The position numbers were made by a program, and so were the translations under genes. Under the pieces are notes generated by a model. That model was not told where the DNA came from, made no database searches, and worked only from the letters and a program-made list of their open reading frames with translations. A stretch of 64,000 bases of DNA from Nocardia sienata NBRC 100364. GTDB lineage: Bacteria; Actinomycetota; Actinomycetes; Mycobacteriales; Mycobacteriaceae. This document shows positions 18,249 through 27,037 of the stretch, piece by piece. How positions within the stretch are numbered: the first letter of the stretch is position 1; the number at the start of each line of letters is the position of its first letter. The stretch is from the NCBI RefSeq assembly GCF_001613205.1, contig NZ_BDBX01000031.1, positions 38,662-102,661 of the forward strand. The letters are read 5' to 3'.

Positions 18249-18295
18249 AACGGAATGATTTGTTCCGTTAATCTAACAGAACGGAACATTCCGTT
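18249..18295. promoter_or_regulatory. Two TetR operators
   Basis: Two copies of the same palindrome lie in the 85-base divergent gap. AACGGAA-N7-TTCCGTT spans 18249-18269 and AACGGAA-CA-TTCCGTT spans 18280-18295. Identical 7-bp arms in both strongly suggest sites for the adjacent TetR, which would control itself and the epoxide hydrolase gene. Confidence 0.75.
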
Positions 18296-18315
18296 TCAAG
18301 TGATATGCTCGACAC

Positions 18316-19002
18316 ATGCCGAAATCAGCGAAAACACCTGCTCACAAGCCCCTGGCCGGACGTAGAGCGCAGGCCGCCCGCAACGACAGTCTGGTTCTGG
18401 AAGCTGCCCGGGAGGTGTTCCTGGCCGAGCCGAAGGCCCCGATCGCCGCGGTGGCCGAACGGGCGGGTGTCGGGATCAGCGCGCTCTACCGGCGCTATCC
18501 CAGCAAGGAAGCGCTACTACGCACGCTGTGTCACGAGGGGCTGCGCCGCTACAACGCGGAGGCCGACGCCGCGCTGGCCGAACCCGACGGCTGGCAGGCC
18601 CTGGTGGGATTCCTGCAGCGAGTGGTAGACGCCGATGTGCACTCCCTGACGGTCCATCTCGCGGGTACCTTCGAGCCCGATCCCGCGATGCGGCCCGATG
18701 TGGCGCACGCCGACGAGGTGAACACGGAATTGGTGCGCCGCGCCCATGCGTCGGGCCGACTGCGGGAAGGAGTGACCCCGCAGGACATCGGCCTGATATT
18801 GGAAGCGTGCGCCGCCGTGGCGACGCCGGACCGGCAGCGCACCGCGCAACTGCGCCGCCGGGTGCTCGCGGTCCTGATCGCCGGATTGACCGCCGAGGGC
18901 GAGCTACCGGGCCCACCGCCGCGGCCGGGTGAGTTCGCCTGGCGCTGGCAACGCTCTGGAACCCACCCGGCGCGGCCGCCGGAAGAGGGTCAGCCGGCGT
19001 AG
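18316..19002 (+). CDS. TetR-family repressor
   Basis: A 228-residue TetR regulator. The N-terminal DNA-binding domain (residues about 20-68) reads RNDSLVLEAAREVF ... IAAVAERAGVGISALYRRYPSKEALLRTL, and the C-terminal ligand domain is helical with no named subfamily. Its last 13 bases overlap the end of the convergent PhnB-like gene. It likely represses the divergent epoxide hydrolase through 18249-18295; the inducer is probably a substrate of that enzyme, an inference from context. Confidence 0.85.
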   Translation: MPKSAKTPAHKPLAGRRAQAARNDSLVLEAAREVFLAEPKAPIAAVAERAGVGISALYRRYPSKEALLRTLCHEGLRRYNAEADAALAEPDGWQALVGFLQRVVDADVHSLTVHLAGTFEPDPAMRPDVAHADEVNTELVRRAHASGRLREGVTPQDIGLILEACAAVATPDRQRTAQLRRRVLAVLIAGLTAEGELPGPPPRPGEFAWRWQRSGTHPARPPEEGQPA

Positions 19003-19463
19003 GCCTCGCGCATGGCCTGTACGTCGATCTTCGTCATCTGGTACATGGCGGCGAGAGCGCGGTCGACCGCCACCGGATCGTCACCGGAGAGCAGTTCGTT
19101 GGCCTCGCTGGGCCAGATCTGCCACGGCACCCCGTACTTGTCGTTGAGCCAGCCGCACTGGACCTCCTCGCCGCCGTCGGCGAGCAGCGCCTCCCACAGG
19201 CGGTCCACCTCGGCCTGATCGTCACAGTTGACCAGTAGTGACATGGCGTGGGTGTAGTGGTAGTCGCCGCCGCCGTTGATAGCGGTGAACTGCTGGCCGG
19301 CGAGCTGGAAATCGACCAGCATCACCGTCCCCGCCTCCCGCATCCCCGACTCCGTATAGCGCTGCACCCCGGTGATCTTCCCGTCCGGGAACAGCGAACA
19401 GTAGAACTCCGCGGCCTCCTCGGCCTGAGTGTCGTACCAGAGATTGGTGACGATCTTCTGCAT
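18990..19463 (-). CDS. PhnB-like VOC-superfamily protein
   Basis: A 157-residue protein of the 3-demethylubiquinone-methyltransferase-like (PhnB) branch of the vicinal-oxygen-chelate fold. Typical blocks are NLWYDTQAEEAAEFYCSLFPDGKI, VMLVDFQLAGQQFTAINGG, and CGWLNDKYGVPWQIWP. Despite the family name these are not shown to be methyltransferases; a small-molecule binding or lyase role is likely. The ATG at 19463 follows GAGGAT. It overlaps the TetR gene tail-to-tail by 13 bases. Confidence 0.82.
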   Translation of the reverse strand: MQKIVTNLWYDTQAEEAAEFYCSLFPDGKITGVQRYTESGMREAGTVMLVDFQLAGQQFTAINGGGDYHYTHAMSLLVNCDDQAEVDRLWEALLADGGEEVQCGWLNDKYGVPWQIWPSEANELLSGDDPVAVDRALAAMYQMTKIDVQAMREAYAG

Positions 19464-19508
19464 GACGATCCTCCTCGGCTGACGGCTGGTATGCACTGAC
19501 GACGGATC

Positions 19509-19534
19509 CCGGAGCCGGAATTGATCGGCTCCGG
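19509..19534 (-). terminator. Terminator-like hairpin after DUF779 gene
   Basis: CCGGAGCCG and CGGCTCCGG form a 9-bp stem with an 8-base loop (GAATTGAT on the plus strand) about 100 bases past the DUF779 stop on the minus strand. It probably ends the aldehyde dehydrogenase operon. Confidence 0.5.
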
Positions 19535-19632
19535 CCGGATTCGATCGATGATCCGGTACCGGGCCGACGCGTACCGCCCGACCCGCCGGGCCCGATCGGC
19601 AGTAGTCCGGGCCGGCGGATTCGCCGCAGCGG

Positions 19633-20034
19633 TCAGTCGGCGAGGTCCGCGCCCGTCGGCGGTGGCGGCGCGGCCTCGAGGCGGAGGAACTCCTCATCGG
19701 TGAGCAGCCGGGACCGGATCAGGAACCGCACACCCTCCGGCGCCTCCAGCGAGAATCCACTCCCGCGCCCGGGCACCACGTCCACGGTCAGATGGGTGTG
19801 CTTCCAGTACTGGTACTGGTCCGCGCTCATCCAGAACGGGGTGTCCACATCCACCTGCCCCAGCAGCACATCCTGCGCCCCGACCCGGAACTCGCCCCGC
19901 GGATAACACATGGGTGCGCTGCCGTCGCAGCACCCGCCGGACTGGTGGAACATCACCGGACCGTGCCGTTCGATCAGCTCGTGCAGCAGATCGGCGGCGG
20001 TCGCGGTGAGTTCCACCCGGTTCGGGTCCGGCAT
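19633..20034 (-). CDS. DUF779 family protein
   Basis: A 133-residue DUF779 protein. FHQSGGCCDGSAPMCY carries the family's conserved cysteines, probably a metal or redox site, and MSADQYQYWKHTHLTVDVVPGRGSGFSLE follows. These proteins are almost always encoded directly after an aldehyde dehydrogenase and are thought to help it, but the role is not established. Its ATG overlaps the aldehyde dehydrogenase stop as TGATG (20032-20036), so the two are translationally coupled. Confidence 0.88.
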   Translation of the reverse strand: MPDPNRVELTATAADLLHELIERHGPVMFHQSGGCCDGSAPMCYPRGEFRVGAQDVLLGQVDVDTPFWMSADQYQYWKHTHLTVDVVPGRGSGFSLEAPEGVRFLIRSRLLTDEEFLRLEAAPPPPTGADLAD

Positions 20035-21551
20035 CAGAAGAACCCGAGCTTCTGCGGTGAGTAGCTGACCAGCAGGTTCTTGGTCTGCTGGTAGTGGTCC
20101 AGCATCTGCGCGTGGTTCTCCCGGCCGATACCCGACTTCTTGTAGCCGCCGAACGCCGCGTGCGCCGGATAGGCGTGATAGCAGTTCGTCCACACGCGGC
20201 CGGCCTTGATACCGCGGCCGAGCCGGTAGGCGGTATTACCGTCCCGGGTCCATACACCCGCGCCGAGACCGTAGAGGGTGTCGTTCGCGATCTTCAGGGC
20301 CTCCTCGGTGGAATCGAAAGTGGTGACCGAGACGACCGGGCCGAAAATCTCCTCCTGGAAGATGCGCATATCGTTGCTGCCCTTGAAGATGGTCGGCTCC
20401 ACGTAGTAGCCGTTCGGGTAGCCCTCGACCGAACGGGAACCGCCGCCGGTGAGAACCTCGGCGCCTTCCTTCTTGCCGATATCGATGTAGGACAAGATCT
20501 TTTCGAGCTGGTCGTTACTGGCCTGCGCGCCGATCATGGTCGCGTCATCGAGCGGATCGCCGCTCACGATGGCCTTGGTGCGCTCCACACAGCGGGCCAT
20601 GAACTCGTCGTAGATCGACGAATGCACGAGCGCCCGCGACGGACAGGTGCAGACCTCACCCTGGTTCAGCGCGAACATCACGAAACCCTCGACCGCCTTG
20701 TCCAGGAAATCGTCGTCGGCCGCCATGACATCCGGCAGGAAGATGTTCGGACTCTTCCCGCCCAGTTCCAGGGTGACCGGGATGATGTTCTCGCTCGCGT
20801 ACTGCATGATCAACCGGCCCGTGGTGGTCTCCCCGGTGAACGCCACCTTCGCCACCCGCGGACTCGACGCCAGCGGCTTACCGGTCTCGACCCCGAAACC
20901 GTTCACCACATTCAGCACCCCGGGGGGCAACAGGTCGGCGATCAGCTCGACCACCTTCATGATCGACGCCGGCGTCTGCTCGGCCGGTTTCAGCACTACC
21001 GCGTTACCGGCCGCCAGCGCAGGCGCCAGTTTCCAGGTGGCCATGAGAATCGGGAAATTCCACGGAATGATCTGCCCCACCACACCCAGCGGCTCGTGGA
21101 AGTGATAGGCGATGGTATCGGCGTCGATTTCGCTGATTCCGCCCTCCTGAGCGCGGATGGCGCCGGCGAAATACCGGAAATGATCCACGGCCAGCGGCAG
21201 GTCCGCCGCCTTCGTCTCCCGGACCGGCTTCCCGTTCTCCCAGGTCTCCGCGACCGCCAGCGCCTCCAGATTCTCCTCGATCCGGTCCGCGATCTTGTTG
21301 AGGATATTCGCCCGCTCGGTGGTGGAAGTGGCCCCCCACCCGTCGGCGGCCGCATGCGCGGCATCCAGCGCCAGTTCCACATCGGGTGCGGTGGAACGTG
21401 CTACCTCGCAGAAGGTCTCGCCATCGACCGGTGACGGATTGTCGAAGTATTTTCCCTCGACGGGCGCGGTCCACTCACCCCCGATGAAATTGTCGTATCG
21501 GCGGGCATAGCTGACGATGCTGCCGTCGGCACCGGGCTTGGCGTAGGTCAT
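20034..21551 (-). CDS. NAD-dependent aldehyde dehydrogenase (acetaldehyde type)
   Basis: A 505-residue aldehyde dehydrogenase. Catalytic Cys lies in NQGEVCTCPSRALVH, the Glu in VTLELGGKSPNIFLPD, and FTGETTTGRLIM is the nucleotide-binding turn; KKSGIGRENHAQMLDHYQQTKN is the conserved C-terminal block. Length and CTCPS motif fit the ExaC/AldA group that oxidises acetaldehyde and related short aldehydes, and pairing with DUF779 matches Rv0458-Rv0459 of M. tuberculosis. The frame continues upstream for nearly 500 codons without protein-like sequence; ATG at 21551 is the start. Divergent from fumC. Confidence 0.92.
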   Translation of the reverse strand: MTYAKPGADGSIVSYARRYDNFIGGEWTAPVEGKYFDNPSPVDGETFCEVARSTAPDVELALDAAHAAADGWGATSTTERANILNKIADRIEENLEALAVAETWENGKPVRETKAADLPLAVDHFRYFAGAIRAQEGGISEIDADTIAYHFHEPLGVVGQIIPWNFPILMATWKLAPALAAGNAVVLKPAEQTPASIMKVVELIADLLPPGVLNVVNGFGVETGKPLASSPRVAKVAFTGETTTGRLIMQYASENIIPVTLELGGKSPNIFLPDVMAADDDFLDKAVEGFVMFALNQGEVCTCPSRALVHSSIYDEFMARCVERTKAIVSGDPLDDATMIGAQASNDQLEKILSYIDIGKKEGAEVLTGGGSRSVEGYPNGYYVEPTIFKGSNDMRIFQEEIFGPVVSVTTFDSTEEALKIANDTLYGLGAGVWTRDGNTAYRLGRGIKAGRVWTNCYHAYPAHAAFGGYKKSGIGRENHAQMLDHYQQTKNLLVSYSPQKLGFF

Positions 21552-21839
21552 GACGAACTCCTCGGTCGACTCGGGCGCTGAACGCACGCCGGATAAAGCG
21601 TGATGTACCTCACTATGCCGCGTAACGGACGGTGGTACGCCGTGTTCGCGACGAAACGTGGGATCGATTCCGGCGGGTCCCGGATCGGAGCTGGTCGAGA
21701 TGGCGGTATCCGGAAGGCGACGTTTACGGCGGGGACGTGTTCGCAATCGCACGAGCCTGCCGTGGTCGGGCCGGGGCCAGACCTCACGCGTGGCACGTCG
21801 GACGCCAACTTCGTCGGGTCCCGGCATAGGGTCGGGAAC

Positions 21840-23240
21840 ATGAGCGAGGAGAAGCAGTACCGCATCGAGCGCGACACCATGGGCGAGGTCCGCGTTCCGG
21901 TGGATGCGCTGTGGCGTGCCCAGACTCAGCGGGCGGTGGAGAACTTCCCCATCAGCGGGCGGGGGCTGGAGCGGGCGCAGATCCGGGCGCTCGGGCTGTT
22001 GAAGGGGGCCTGCGCGGTGGTCAACCGGGATCTGGGGCTGCTCGACGACGAACGGGCCGCGGCGATCGTCGCGGCCGCCACCGAGATCGCGGAGGGCCGC
22101 CACGACGACCAGTTCCCGATCGATGTGTTCCAGACCGGGTCGGGGACCAGTTCGAATATGAACGCCAACGAGGTGATCGCCTCGATCGCGGCCGCGGGCG
22201 GGGTCACCGTGCACCCGAACGACCACGTGAACATGTCCCAGTCGTCGAACGACACCTTCCCGACCGCGACCCATCTGGCCGCCACCGAGGCCGTGATCAA
22301 GGATCTGCTGCCTGCGCTCGAGCATCTGCGGCTGGCGCTGCTGGACAAGGCGACCGAATGGCGCACGGTGGTGAAATCGGGGCGTACCCATCTGATGGAC
22401 GCGGTCCCGGTGACGCTGGGTCAGGAGTTCGGTGGCTACACCCGGCAGGTCGCGGCGGGTATGGAGCGGTTGATGGCGACGCTGCCGCGGTTGGGCGAAC
22501 TGCCGATCGGCGGTACCGCGGTCGGGACCGGGCTGAACGCACCCGCCGGGTTCGGGGAAAAGGTGGTGGCGGAGTTGGTACGGGCCACCGGGCTCGACGC
22601 GCTGACCGAGGCCCAGGATCATTTCGAGGCGCAGGCGGCGCGGGACGGGCTGGTGGAGGTCTCCGGGGCGCTGCGCACGGTCGCGGTGAGCCTGACCAAG
22701 ATCGCCAACGATATCCGCTGGATGGGTTCGGGTCCGCTGACCGGGCTGGGTGAACTGCAACTGCCCGACCTGCAGCCGGGTAGTTCGATCATGCCGGGGA
22801 AGGTGAATCCGGTGCTGCCGGAGGCGGTCACCCAGGTGGCGGCGCAGGTGATCGGAAACGATGCCGCGGTCGCCTTCGCGGGGGCGGGCGGGCATTTCGA
22901 GCTGAACGTCTACATTCCGGTGATGGCGCGTAATGTGCTCGAATCCATCCGGCTGCTGGCGGCGGTGTCGCGGTTGTTCGCCGACCGGTGTGTGCACGGA
23001 CTGATCGCCGATACCGAACGGCTGCGTACCCTCGCCGAATCCTCGCCTTCCATTGTGACCCCGCTGAACTCGGCGATCGGTTACGAGGAAGCTGCGGCGG
23101 TGGCCAAACAGGCCCTGCGGGAGCAGAAGACGATCCGTCAGACGGTGATCGATCGGGGACTGATCGGAGACGCGCTCAGCGAGGAAGAACTCGACCAGCG
23201 CCTGGACGTGCTGTCCATGACGAATATCGACAACGACTGA
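21840..23240 (+). CDS. fumC: Class II fumarate hydratase
   Basis: A 466-residue class II fumarase, which interconverts fumarate and malate in the TCA cycle as an iron-independent tetramer. Blocks in order: GSGTSSNMNANEV (substrate site), HVNMSQSSNDTFPTATH, KSGRTHLMDAVPVTLGQEF, and the signature GSSIMPGKVNPV with the catalytic Ser loop. The ATG at 21840 is where homology begins (SEEKQYRIERDTMGEVRVP). It is divergent from the aldehyde dehydrogenase operon. Confidence 0.95.
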   Translation: MSEEKQYRIERDTMGEVRVPVDALWRAQTQRAVENFPISGRGLERAQIRALGLLKGACAVVNRDLGLLDDERAAAIVAAATEIAEGRHDDQFPIDVFQTGSGTSSNMNANEVIASIAAAGGVTVHPNDHVNMSQSSNDTFPTATHLAATEAVIKDLLPALEHLRLALLDKATEWRTVVKSGRTHLMDAVPVTLGQEFGGYTRQVAAGMERLMATLPRLGELPIGGTAVGTGLNAPAGFGEKVVAELVRATGLDALTEAQDHFEAQAARDGLVEVSGALRTVAVSLTKIANDIRWMGSGPLTGLGELQLPDLQPGSSIMPGKVNPVLPEAVTQVAAQVIGNDAAVAFAGAGGHFELNVYIPVMARNVLESIRLLAAVSRLFADRCVHGLIADTERLRTLAESSPSIVTPLNSAIGYEEAAAVAKQALREQKTIRQTVIDRGLIGDALSEEELDQRLDVLSMTNIDND

Positions 23241-23275
23241 GGCCGTGCCGCCCGGGAATCCGGGGTGAGGGCAGC

Positions 23276-23315
23276 CGGTGCGACGCGACCGCTGGTCGAC
23301 GGTCGCGTCGCACCG
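23276..23315. terminator. Bidirectional terminator-like hairpin
   Basis: CGGTGCGACGCGACCG (23276-23291) and its exact inverse (23300-23315) make a 16-bp stem with an 8-base loop between the convergent fumC and DesA2-like genes. Confidence 0.75.
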
Positions 23316-23324
23316 TAGACGGAT

Positions 23325-24191
23325 TCAGGACCGGAAGCGGGCCAGCTCTTCGCGGGCCGCTTCGCCGGATTCGCCGAGGTCGCTACGGCCGAACACATCC
23401 CAGCGCCGCAGCAGCGGCGCGAAGATCAGCTCGTCCTGCTTCTCCGGATCGTAGATACCGGCATCGGCCAGCGCCTCGTCGCTGCTGCGCCCGTCGGGCA
23501 GAGTGACCGAGGGGACCCGGAACGCGGCGACCTGGTCGGCGACGGCACGCATGGTCTGGTCCGGGGCCTCGTCGAAACCGGCTGCGACGAGGTCGGCGAA
23601 TACCGCGGCCTGCCGCTCATCGTCTTCCGCGATCCGCTCGCTGATCGCGGTGATCAGCGGGTTCTCCCCGAGCGCGGCGGTATTGCGATGGCGCACGGCG
23701 GCGGCCGTCTCCTCGAACGCGCAGGCGGCCAGCACATCCAGCAGATGCAGCGGTGCGCGCCGGAAACCGTCGGTCATATGACCCATCCGCAGTCGTTCCA
23801 GCTCCACCGGGTCGCAGGCACGGGTGACCATCAGGTAGTTGCGGATCACCACGGAGTGCCGGGCCTCCTCGGCGGTCCAGCGGCCCACCCAGCGCCACCA
23901 CGCGCCGGTGCGCAGATATTTGCCGATCTCGCGGTGGTACGAGGGCAGATTGTCGGCGATCAACACGCTCACGGTGAGCGCCAGCCGGGCGGTATCGCTG
24001 AGCTCGGACTGCGCGGGGTCCCAGTCCTCGCCGCCGAGGAAAGCGAAGTTGCGACCGTCGTCCCACGGGACGAAGTCGTGCGGCTGCCATTCGTCGGCGA
24101 TCTCGGTATGGCGCCGCATGGTCAGTTCCACCTCTACCGCGAGCGATTCCAGCAGGTCGCGGTCGGTCAACAGTTTCTGCACGCACACACG
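23325..24191 (-). CDS. DesA2-like acyl-ACP desaturase family protein
   Basis: A 288-residue ferritin-fold protein of the acyl-ACP desaturase family. DEWQPHDFVPWDDGRNFAFLGG and TAEEARHSVVIRNYL (first ExxH iron motif) are well kept, and FEETAAAVRHRN provides the third Glu. The second iron motif reads EDDERQAAVF, where the family has D-E-x-R-H: the Glu ligand has become Asp and the His ligand Gln. That makes an intact di-iron desaturase doubtful. In mycobacteria desA2 lies between glyA and phoH2; here it is after fumC. The start is one of two GTG codons (24191 or 24185) without a clear ribosome site. Confidence 0.75.
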   Translation of the reverse strand, partial: RVCVQKLLTDRDLLESLAVEVELTMRRHTEIADEWQPHDFVPWDDGRNFAFLGGEDWDPAQSELSDTARLALTVSVLIADNLPSYHREIGKYLRTGAWWRWVGRWTAEEARHSVVIRNYLMVTRACDPVELERLRMGHMTDGFRRAPLHLLDVLAACAFEETAAAVRHRNTAALGENPLITAISERIAEDDERQAAVFADLVAAGFDEAPDQTMRAVADQVAAFRVPSVTLPDGRSSDEALADAGIYDPEKQDELIFAPLLRRWDVFGRSDLGESGEAAREELARFRS

Positions 24192-24346
24192 GTAGCGGGT
24201 CGGACCGCGTACGGGGTGAGCGCCGGGGCCGGGTTGGGGAATATCGGCGATCCGGCCGGCGCGGGTGGGGTACTCGCACAATCGGCCCATTCCCCGGAAG
24301 TGAACGGAGATTCCGGATCATCCGACGCGCGGGCTCGGCTGGCGCC

Positions 24347-24374
24347 CGGGGCGCCCACTCCCGCGGGCGCCCCG
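24347..24374 (-). terminator. Terminator-like hairpin after LGFP gene
   Basis: CGGGGCGCCC (24347-24356) and GGGCGCCCCG (24365-24374) form a 10-bp GC stem with an 8-base loop, eleven bases past the LGFP lipoprotein stop on the minus strand. No T run. Confidence 0.55.
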
Positions 24375-24384
24375 AGCACTGGAT

Positions 24385-25008
24385 TCACTTCTCGGTGACC
24401 GTGGTGGAACGGTCCGAGGAGTTCCAGGTGATGGTGCCGCCCTCGAACTCGCTCTTCTTGCCCTCCGGGGTGGTCTCCTCGTCGGAGGTGGGGAAGCCGA
24501 GTTGGCCGTCCGCGCCGCCGTTGGCCTCCCATGCCTCGCGGATATCGCCCCAGACGATATGGGCGCCGGTGTCCTCGCTGAAGAAGACGGTGCCGCCGGA
24601 GAAGTTCTGGTACCGACCGCCGTCACCGGCGACCTGCTCCTCGCCCTCGGGCATACCGAGTGTGCCGGTCGGACCGCCGGCCTCGGTGTACTTCTGATAG
24701 ATGCTGCCCTTCACGGCGACTTCGTTGCCGTCCGGGGTCTGCACCCTGGTTTCGCCGGCATCGGCATTGGGGTCCTCGTCAGGGGTGGCCGAGCCCTCGG
24801 CGCCTGTCGTCTCGGTGGGCGAGCCCTCGGCGCCCGGGGAGGCGGAGGGGGCGCCGGTGCCGGTGTTGCCGCCGGGCATCACCGCCGAGGTCAGGGAGCC
24901 GACGGTATCCGACACCGAGTTGTCGTCGTCACCGCAACCGGCGACGAGCAGCCCCGCGGCGGCGAGTGCCATGGTGAATCCGGCCGAACGTCGAGCGAAG
25001 TGGTGCAT
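24385..25008 (-). CDS. LGFP-repeat lipoprotein
   Basis: A 207-residue secreted lipoprotein. The signal peptide ends in the lipobox LLVAGC (around residue 25), so it should be lipid-anchored. A Ser/Thr/Glu/Pro-rich linker (about 30-90) precedes two LGFP-type repeats (GSIYQKYTEAGGPTGTLGMP and IREAWEANGGADGQLGFP). LGFP domains occur in mycolata cell-envelope proteins such as corynebacterial mycolyltransferase extensions and are thought to hold proteins to the cell wall. The second ATG (25008) is preferred because GAGAGG is six bases ahead of it. Confidence 0.85.
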   Translation of the reverse strand: MHHFARRSAGFTMALAAAGLLVAGCGDDDNSVSDTVGSLTSAVMPGGNTGTGAPSASPGAEGSPTETTGAEGSATPDEDPNADAGETRVQTPDGNEVAVKGSIYQKYTEAGGPTGTLGMPEGEEQVAGDGGRYQNFSGGTVFFSEDTGAHIVWGDIREAWEANGGADGQLGFPTSDEETTPEGKKSEFEGGTITWNSSDRSTTVTEK

Positions 25009-25106
25009 GTCCATCCTCTCGCGACAGGCCGGTGTGATGGACGGGCAGGTCGTGGTGGTTCATCACTCCGGCTGTGGGTTCGGCAACGCGGCGGCTACCG
25101 GGCGCG

Positions 25107-25147
25107 AATATCCGTGACGTTGCCAGTTCGGTGGCCACGCGGATATT
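25107..25147. promoter_or_regulatory. Inverted repeat upstream of LGFP gene
   Basis: AATATCCG (25107-25114) and CGGATATT (25140-25147) are perfect 8-bp inverted arms 25 bases apart, 100-140 bases upstream of the lipoprotein start. Possible regulator half-sites; no regulator gene is adjacent. Confidence 0.35.
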
Positions 25148-25230
25148 ACCCGCAAACATCGAGGATAGATCCGTATGCCGGAAAGTTGCTGGACACGGCG
25201 GGTGTGTGCCCGGCGCGCCGGAGAGGCCCT

Positions 25231-25260
25231 GTGCGGTCCGGAGGAGTGCCCGGACCGCAC
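25231..25260 (-). terminator. Terminator-like hairpin after glpX
   Basis: GTGCGGTCCG (25231-25240) and CGGACCGCAC (25251-25260) form a 10-bp stem with a 10-base loop, nine bases past the glpX stop on the minus strand. Confidence 0.6.
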
Positions 25261-25269
25261 GCGCGCCGA

Positions 25270-26313
25270 TCAGGGCAGCGGCGGGGCGGCGTGCTCGTCG
25301 CCGTGGAAATCGACCGACGAGTATTCGCGCAGTTTCGTGAGCCGGTGGTAGGCGTCGATCATGCGGACCGTGCCCGATTTCGACCGCATGACGATGGACT
25401 GGGTGGACGCGCCGCCGCCGTAGTAGCGGACTCCGCGCAGCAGGTCTCCGTCGGTGACGCCGGTGGCGCAGAAAAAGACGTTCTCCCCGGCCACCAGATC
25501 CTCGGTGACCAGCACCCGGTCCAGGTCGTGTCCGGCGTCGAGCGCCTTCTGCCGCTCTTCGTCGTCCTTGGGGGCGAGCTTGCCCTGCAGCGCGCCGCCC
25601 ATACAGCGCATCGCCGCGGCGGCGATGATGCCCTCGGGAGTGCCGCCGATACCGACCAGGATGTCGGTCCCGGAATCGGGTCGCGCGGCGGCGATGGCGC
25701 CGGCCACGTCACCGTCGGAGATCAAGCGGATCCGGGCGCCGGCGTCACGGATCTCCTGGATCAGGCCGCTGTGGCGGGGGCGGTCCAGGATGCACACGGT
25801 GATATCGGAGACCGAGGCGTGCTTGGCCTTGGCGACCTTGCGGATGTTTTCCCCGATGGGCGCCGAGATATCGATCACGTCGGCGGCGTCGGGGCCGACG
25901 GCGATCTTCTGCATGTAGAACACCGCCGAGGGGTCGAACATGGCGCCGCGTTCGGCGACCGCCAGCACCGAGATGGCGCCGGGGGACCCCTTCGACATCA
26001 GTGTGGTGCCGTCGATCGGGTCGACGGCGAAATCGACCTCCGGACCGGTGCCGTCACCCACGTTCTCGCCGTTGTACAGCATGGGCGCTTCGTCCTTCTC
26101 GCCCTCGCCGATCACCACGACGCCGCTCATGGATACCGAGCTGACCAGCTGCCGCATGGCATCCACGGCCGCCCCGTCACCGCCTTCTTTGTCGCCCTTG
26201 CCCACCCAGCGCCCCGCTGCCATGGCGCCGGCTTCGGTGACGCGGACGAGTTCGAGCGCGAGGTTGCGATCGGGCGCCTCGCGGCGGCTCGAAGCGGGCG
26301 AAGATGCCGTCAT
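25270..26313 (-). CDS. glpX: Class II fructose-1,6-bisphosphatase
   Basis: A 347-residue GlpX-type fructose-1,6-bisphosphatase, the gluconeogenic phosphatase of actinobacteria. The metal motif VDFAVDPIDGTTLMSKG (around residues 95-110) and VVIGEGEKDEAPMLYNGE upstream are diagnostic; DILVGIGGTPEGIIAAAAMRCMGG follows. It is an Mg/Mn- and Li-sensitive fold distinct from class I. Neighbourhood fumC-glpX-DUF4245 matches M. tuberculosis Rv1098c-Rv1100. Length is normal. Confidence 0.95.
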   Translation of the reverse strand: MTASSPASSRREAPDRNLALELVRVTEAGAMAAGRWVGKGDKEGGDGAAVDAMRQLVSSVSMSGVVVIGEGEKDEAPMLYNGENVGDGTGPEVDFAVDPIDGTTLMSKGSPGAISVLAVAERGAMFDPSAVFYMQKIAVGPDAADVIDISAPIGENIRKVAKAKHASVSDITVCILDRPRHSGLIQEIRDAGARIRLISDGDVAGAIAAARPDSGTDILVGIGGTPEGIIAAAAMRCMGGALQGKLAPKDDEERQKALDAGHDLDRVLVTEDLVAGENVFFCATGVTDGDLLRGVRYYGGGASTQSIVMRSKSGTVRMIDAYHRLTKLREYSSVDFHGDEHAAPPLP

Positions 26314-26429
26314 AGCGGGTGCCTCCTAGGTTGTGTAACTTGCCGTAATTGTCGCATCGCCGGATTGCGTGCCGGTGATCACCTGGTACGGCAGTACCGG
26401 GGGCGGCGCGGGGCCCCGCCGCTACCACG

Positions 26430-27014
26430 ATGGATACTGGGAGCGTGCCGAACAAGAAGCCACGCATCATGAACGACTACCGGGATCTGTTCTGGTCGTT
26501 GATCCCGTTGGTGCTGATCGCCGTGGTGTTCGCCGGACTGACCAGTCAGTGCAGTTTCTCCGCGACCGGTCCCACCCAGGGCACGATACCGAGTTTCGAT
26601 GCCGCCGCGGCGCTGCGCTCGGACGCGCAGAACCTGTCGTTCCCGATCCGCGAACCGGCCCTCCCGCAGAATTGGCAGCCGAATTCCGGCAGCCGCGACA
26701 CGATCACCGAACGCGGCGGTGGCACGGTCAGCACCATCGGTTATGTCACCGGTGTGGGCACCTATATGGAACTCGACCAGAGCGACGCCACCGAAGAGGT
26801 CCTGGCCCGGCATATCGCGGGCACCCGGTATGCCACCGGTACCCGGGATGTCGCCGGGCGGAAATGGGTGGTCTACCAGGAGCCCGGCGCCGAACCCGCG
26901 TGGGTGGCCGATTTCGGGGACAGCCGAGTGCTGATCCGGGGCGCCGGCAATACCGAGGCCTTCGAGACCCTGGCCGCCGCGGTGGTGGCCGCCCGGCCGC
27001 TACCGGCCACCTGA
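26430..27014 (+). CDS. DUF4245 membrane-anchored protein
   Basis: A 194-residue protein with one N-terminal membrane anchor (DLFWSLIPLVLIAVVFAGL) and an extracytoplasmic domain of the DUF4245 family (Rv1100 type): SFPIREPALPQNWQPNSG, ISTIGYVTG-like strand (VSTIGYVTG) and MELDQSDATEEVLARHI. Function unknown; conserved next to glpX in mycolata. The first ATG has no clear ribosome site; a GTG at 26445 or ATG at 26469 are alternatives. Convergent with xseB. Confidence 0.8.
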   Translation: MDTGSVPNKKPRIMNDYRDLFWSLIPLVLIAVVFAGLTSQCSFSATGPTQGTIPSFDAAAALRSDAQNLSFPIREPALPQNWQPNSGSRDTITERGGGTVSTIGYVTGVGTYMELDQSDATEEVLARHIAGTRYATGTRDVAGRKWVVYQEPGAEPAWVADFGDSRVLIRGAGNTEAFETLAAAVVAARPLPAT

Positions 27015-27037
27015 ACGGTCAGCGGTGTAGGCGCGAA

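Noticed and set aside
21552..22997. Extension of the aldehyde dehydrogenase frame by nearly 500 codons upstream
   Set aside because: It runs antisense to fumC and has GC-frame composition without homology; the family N-terminus begins at 21551.
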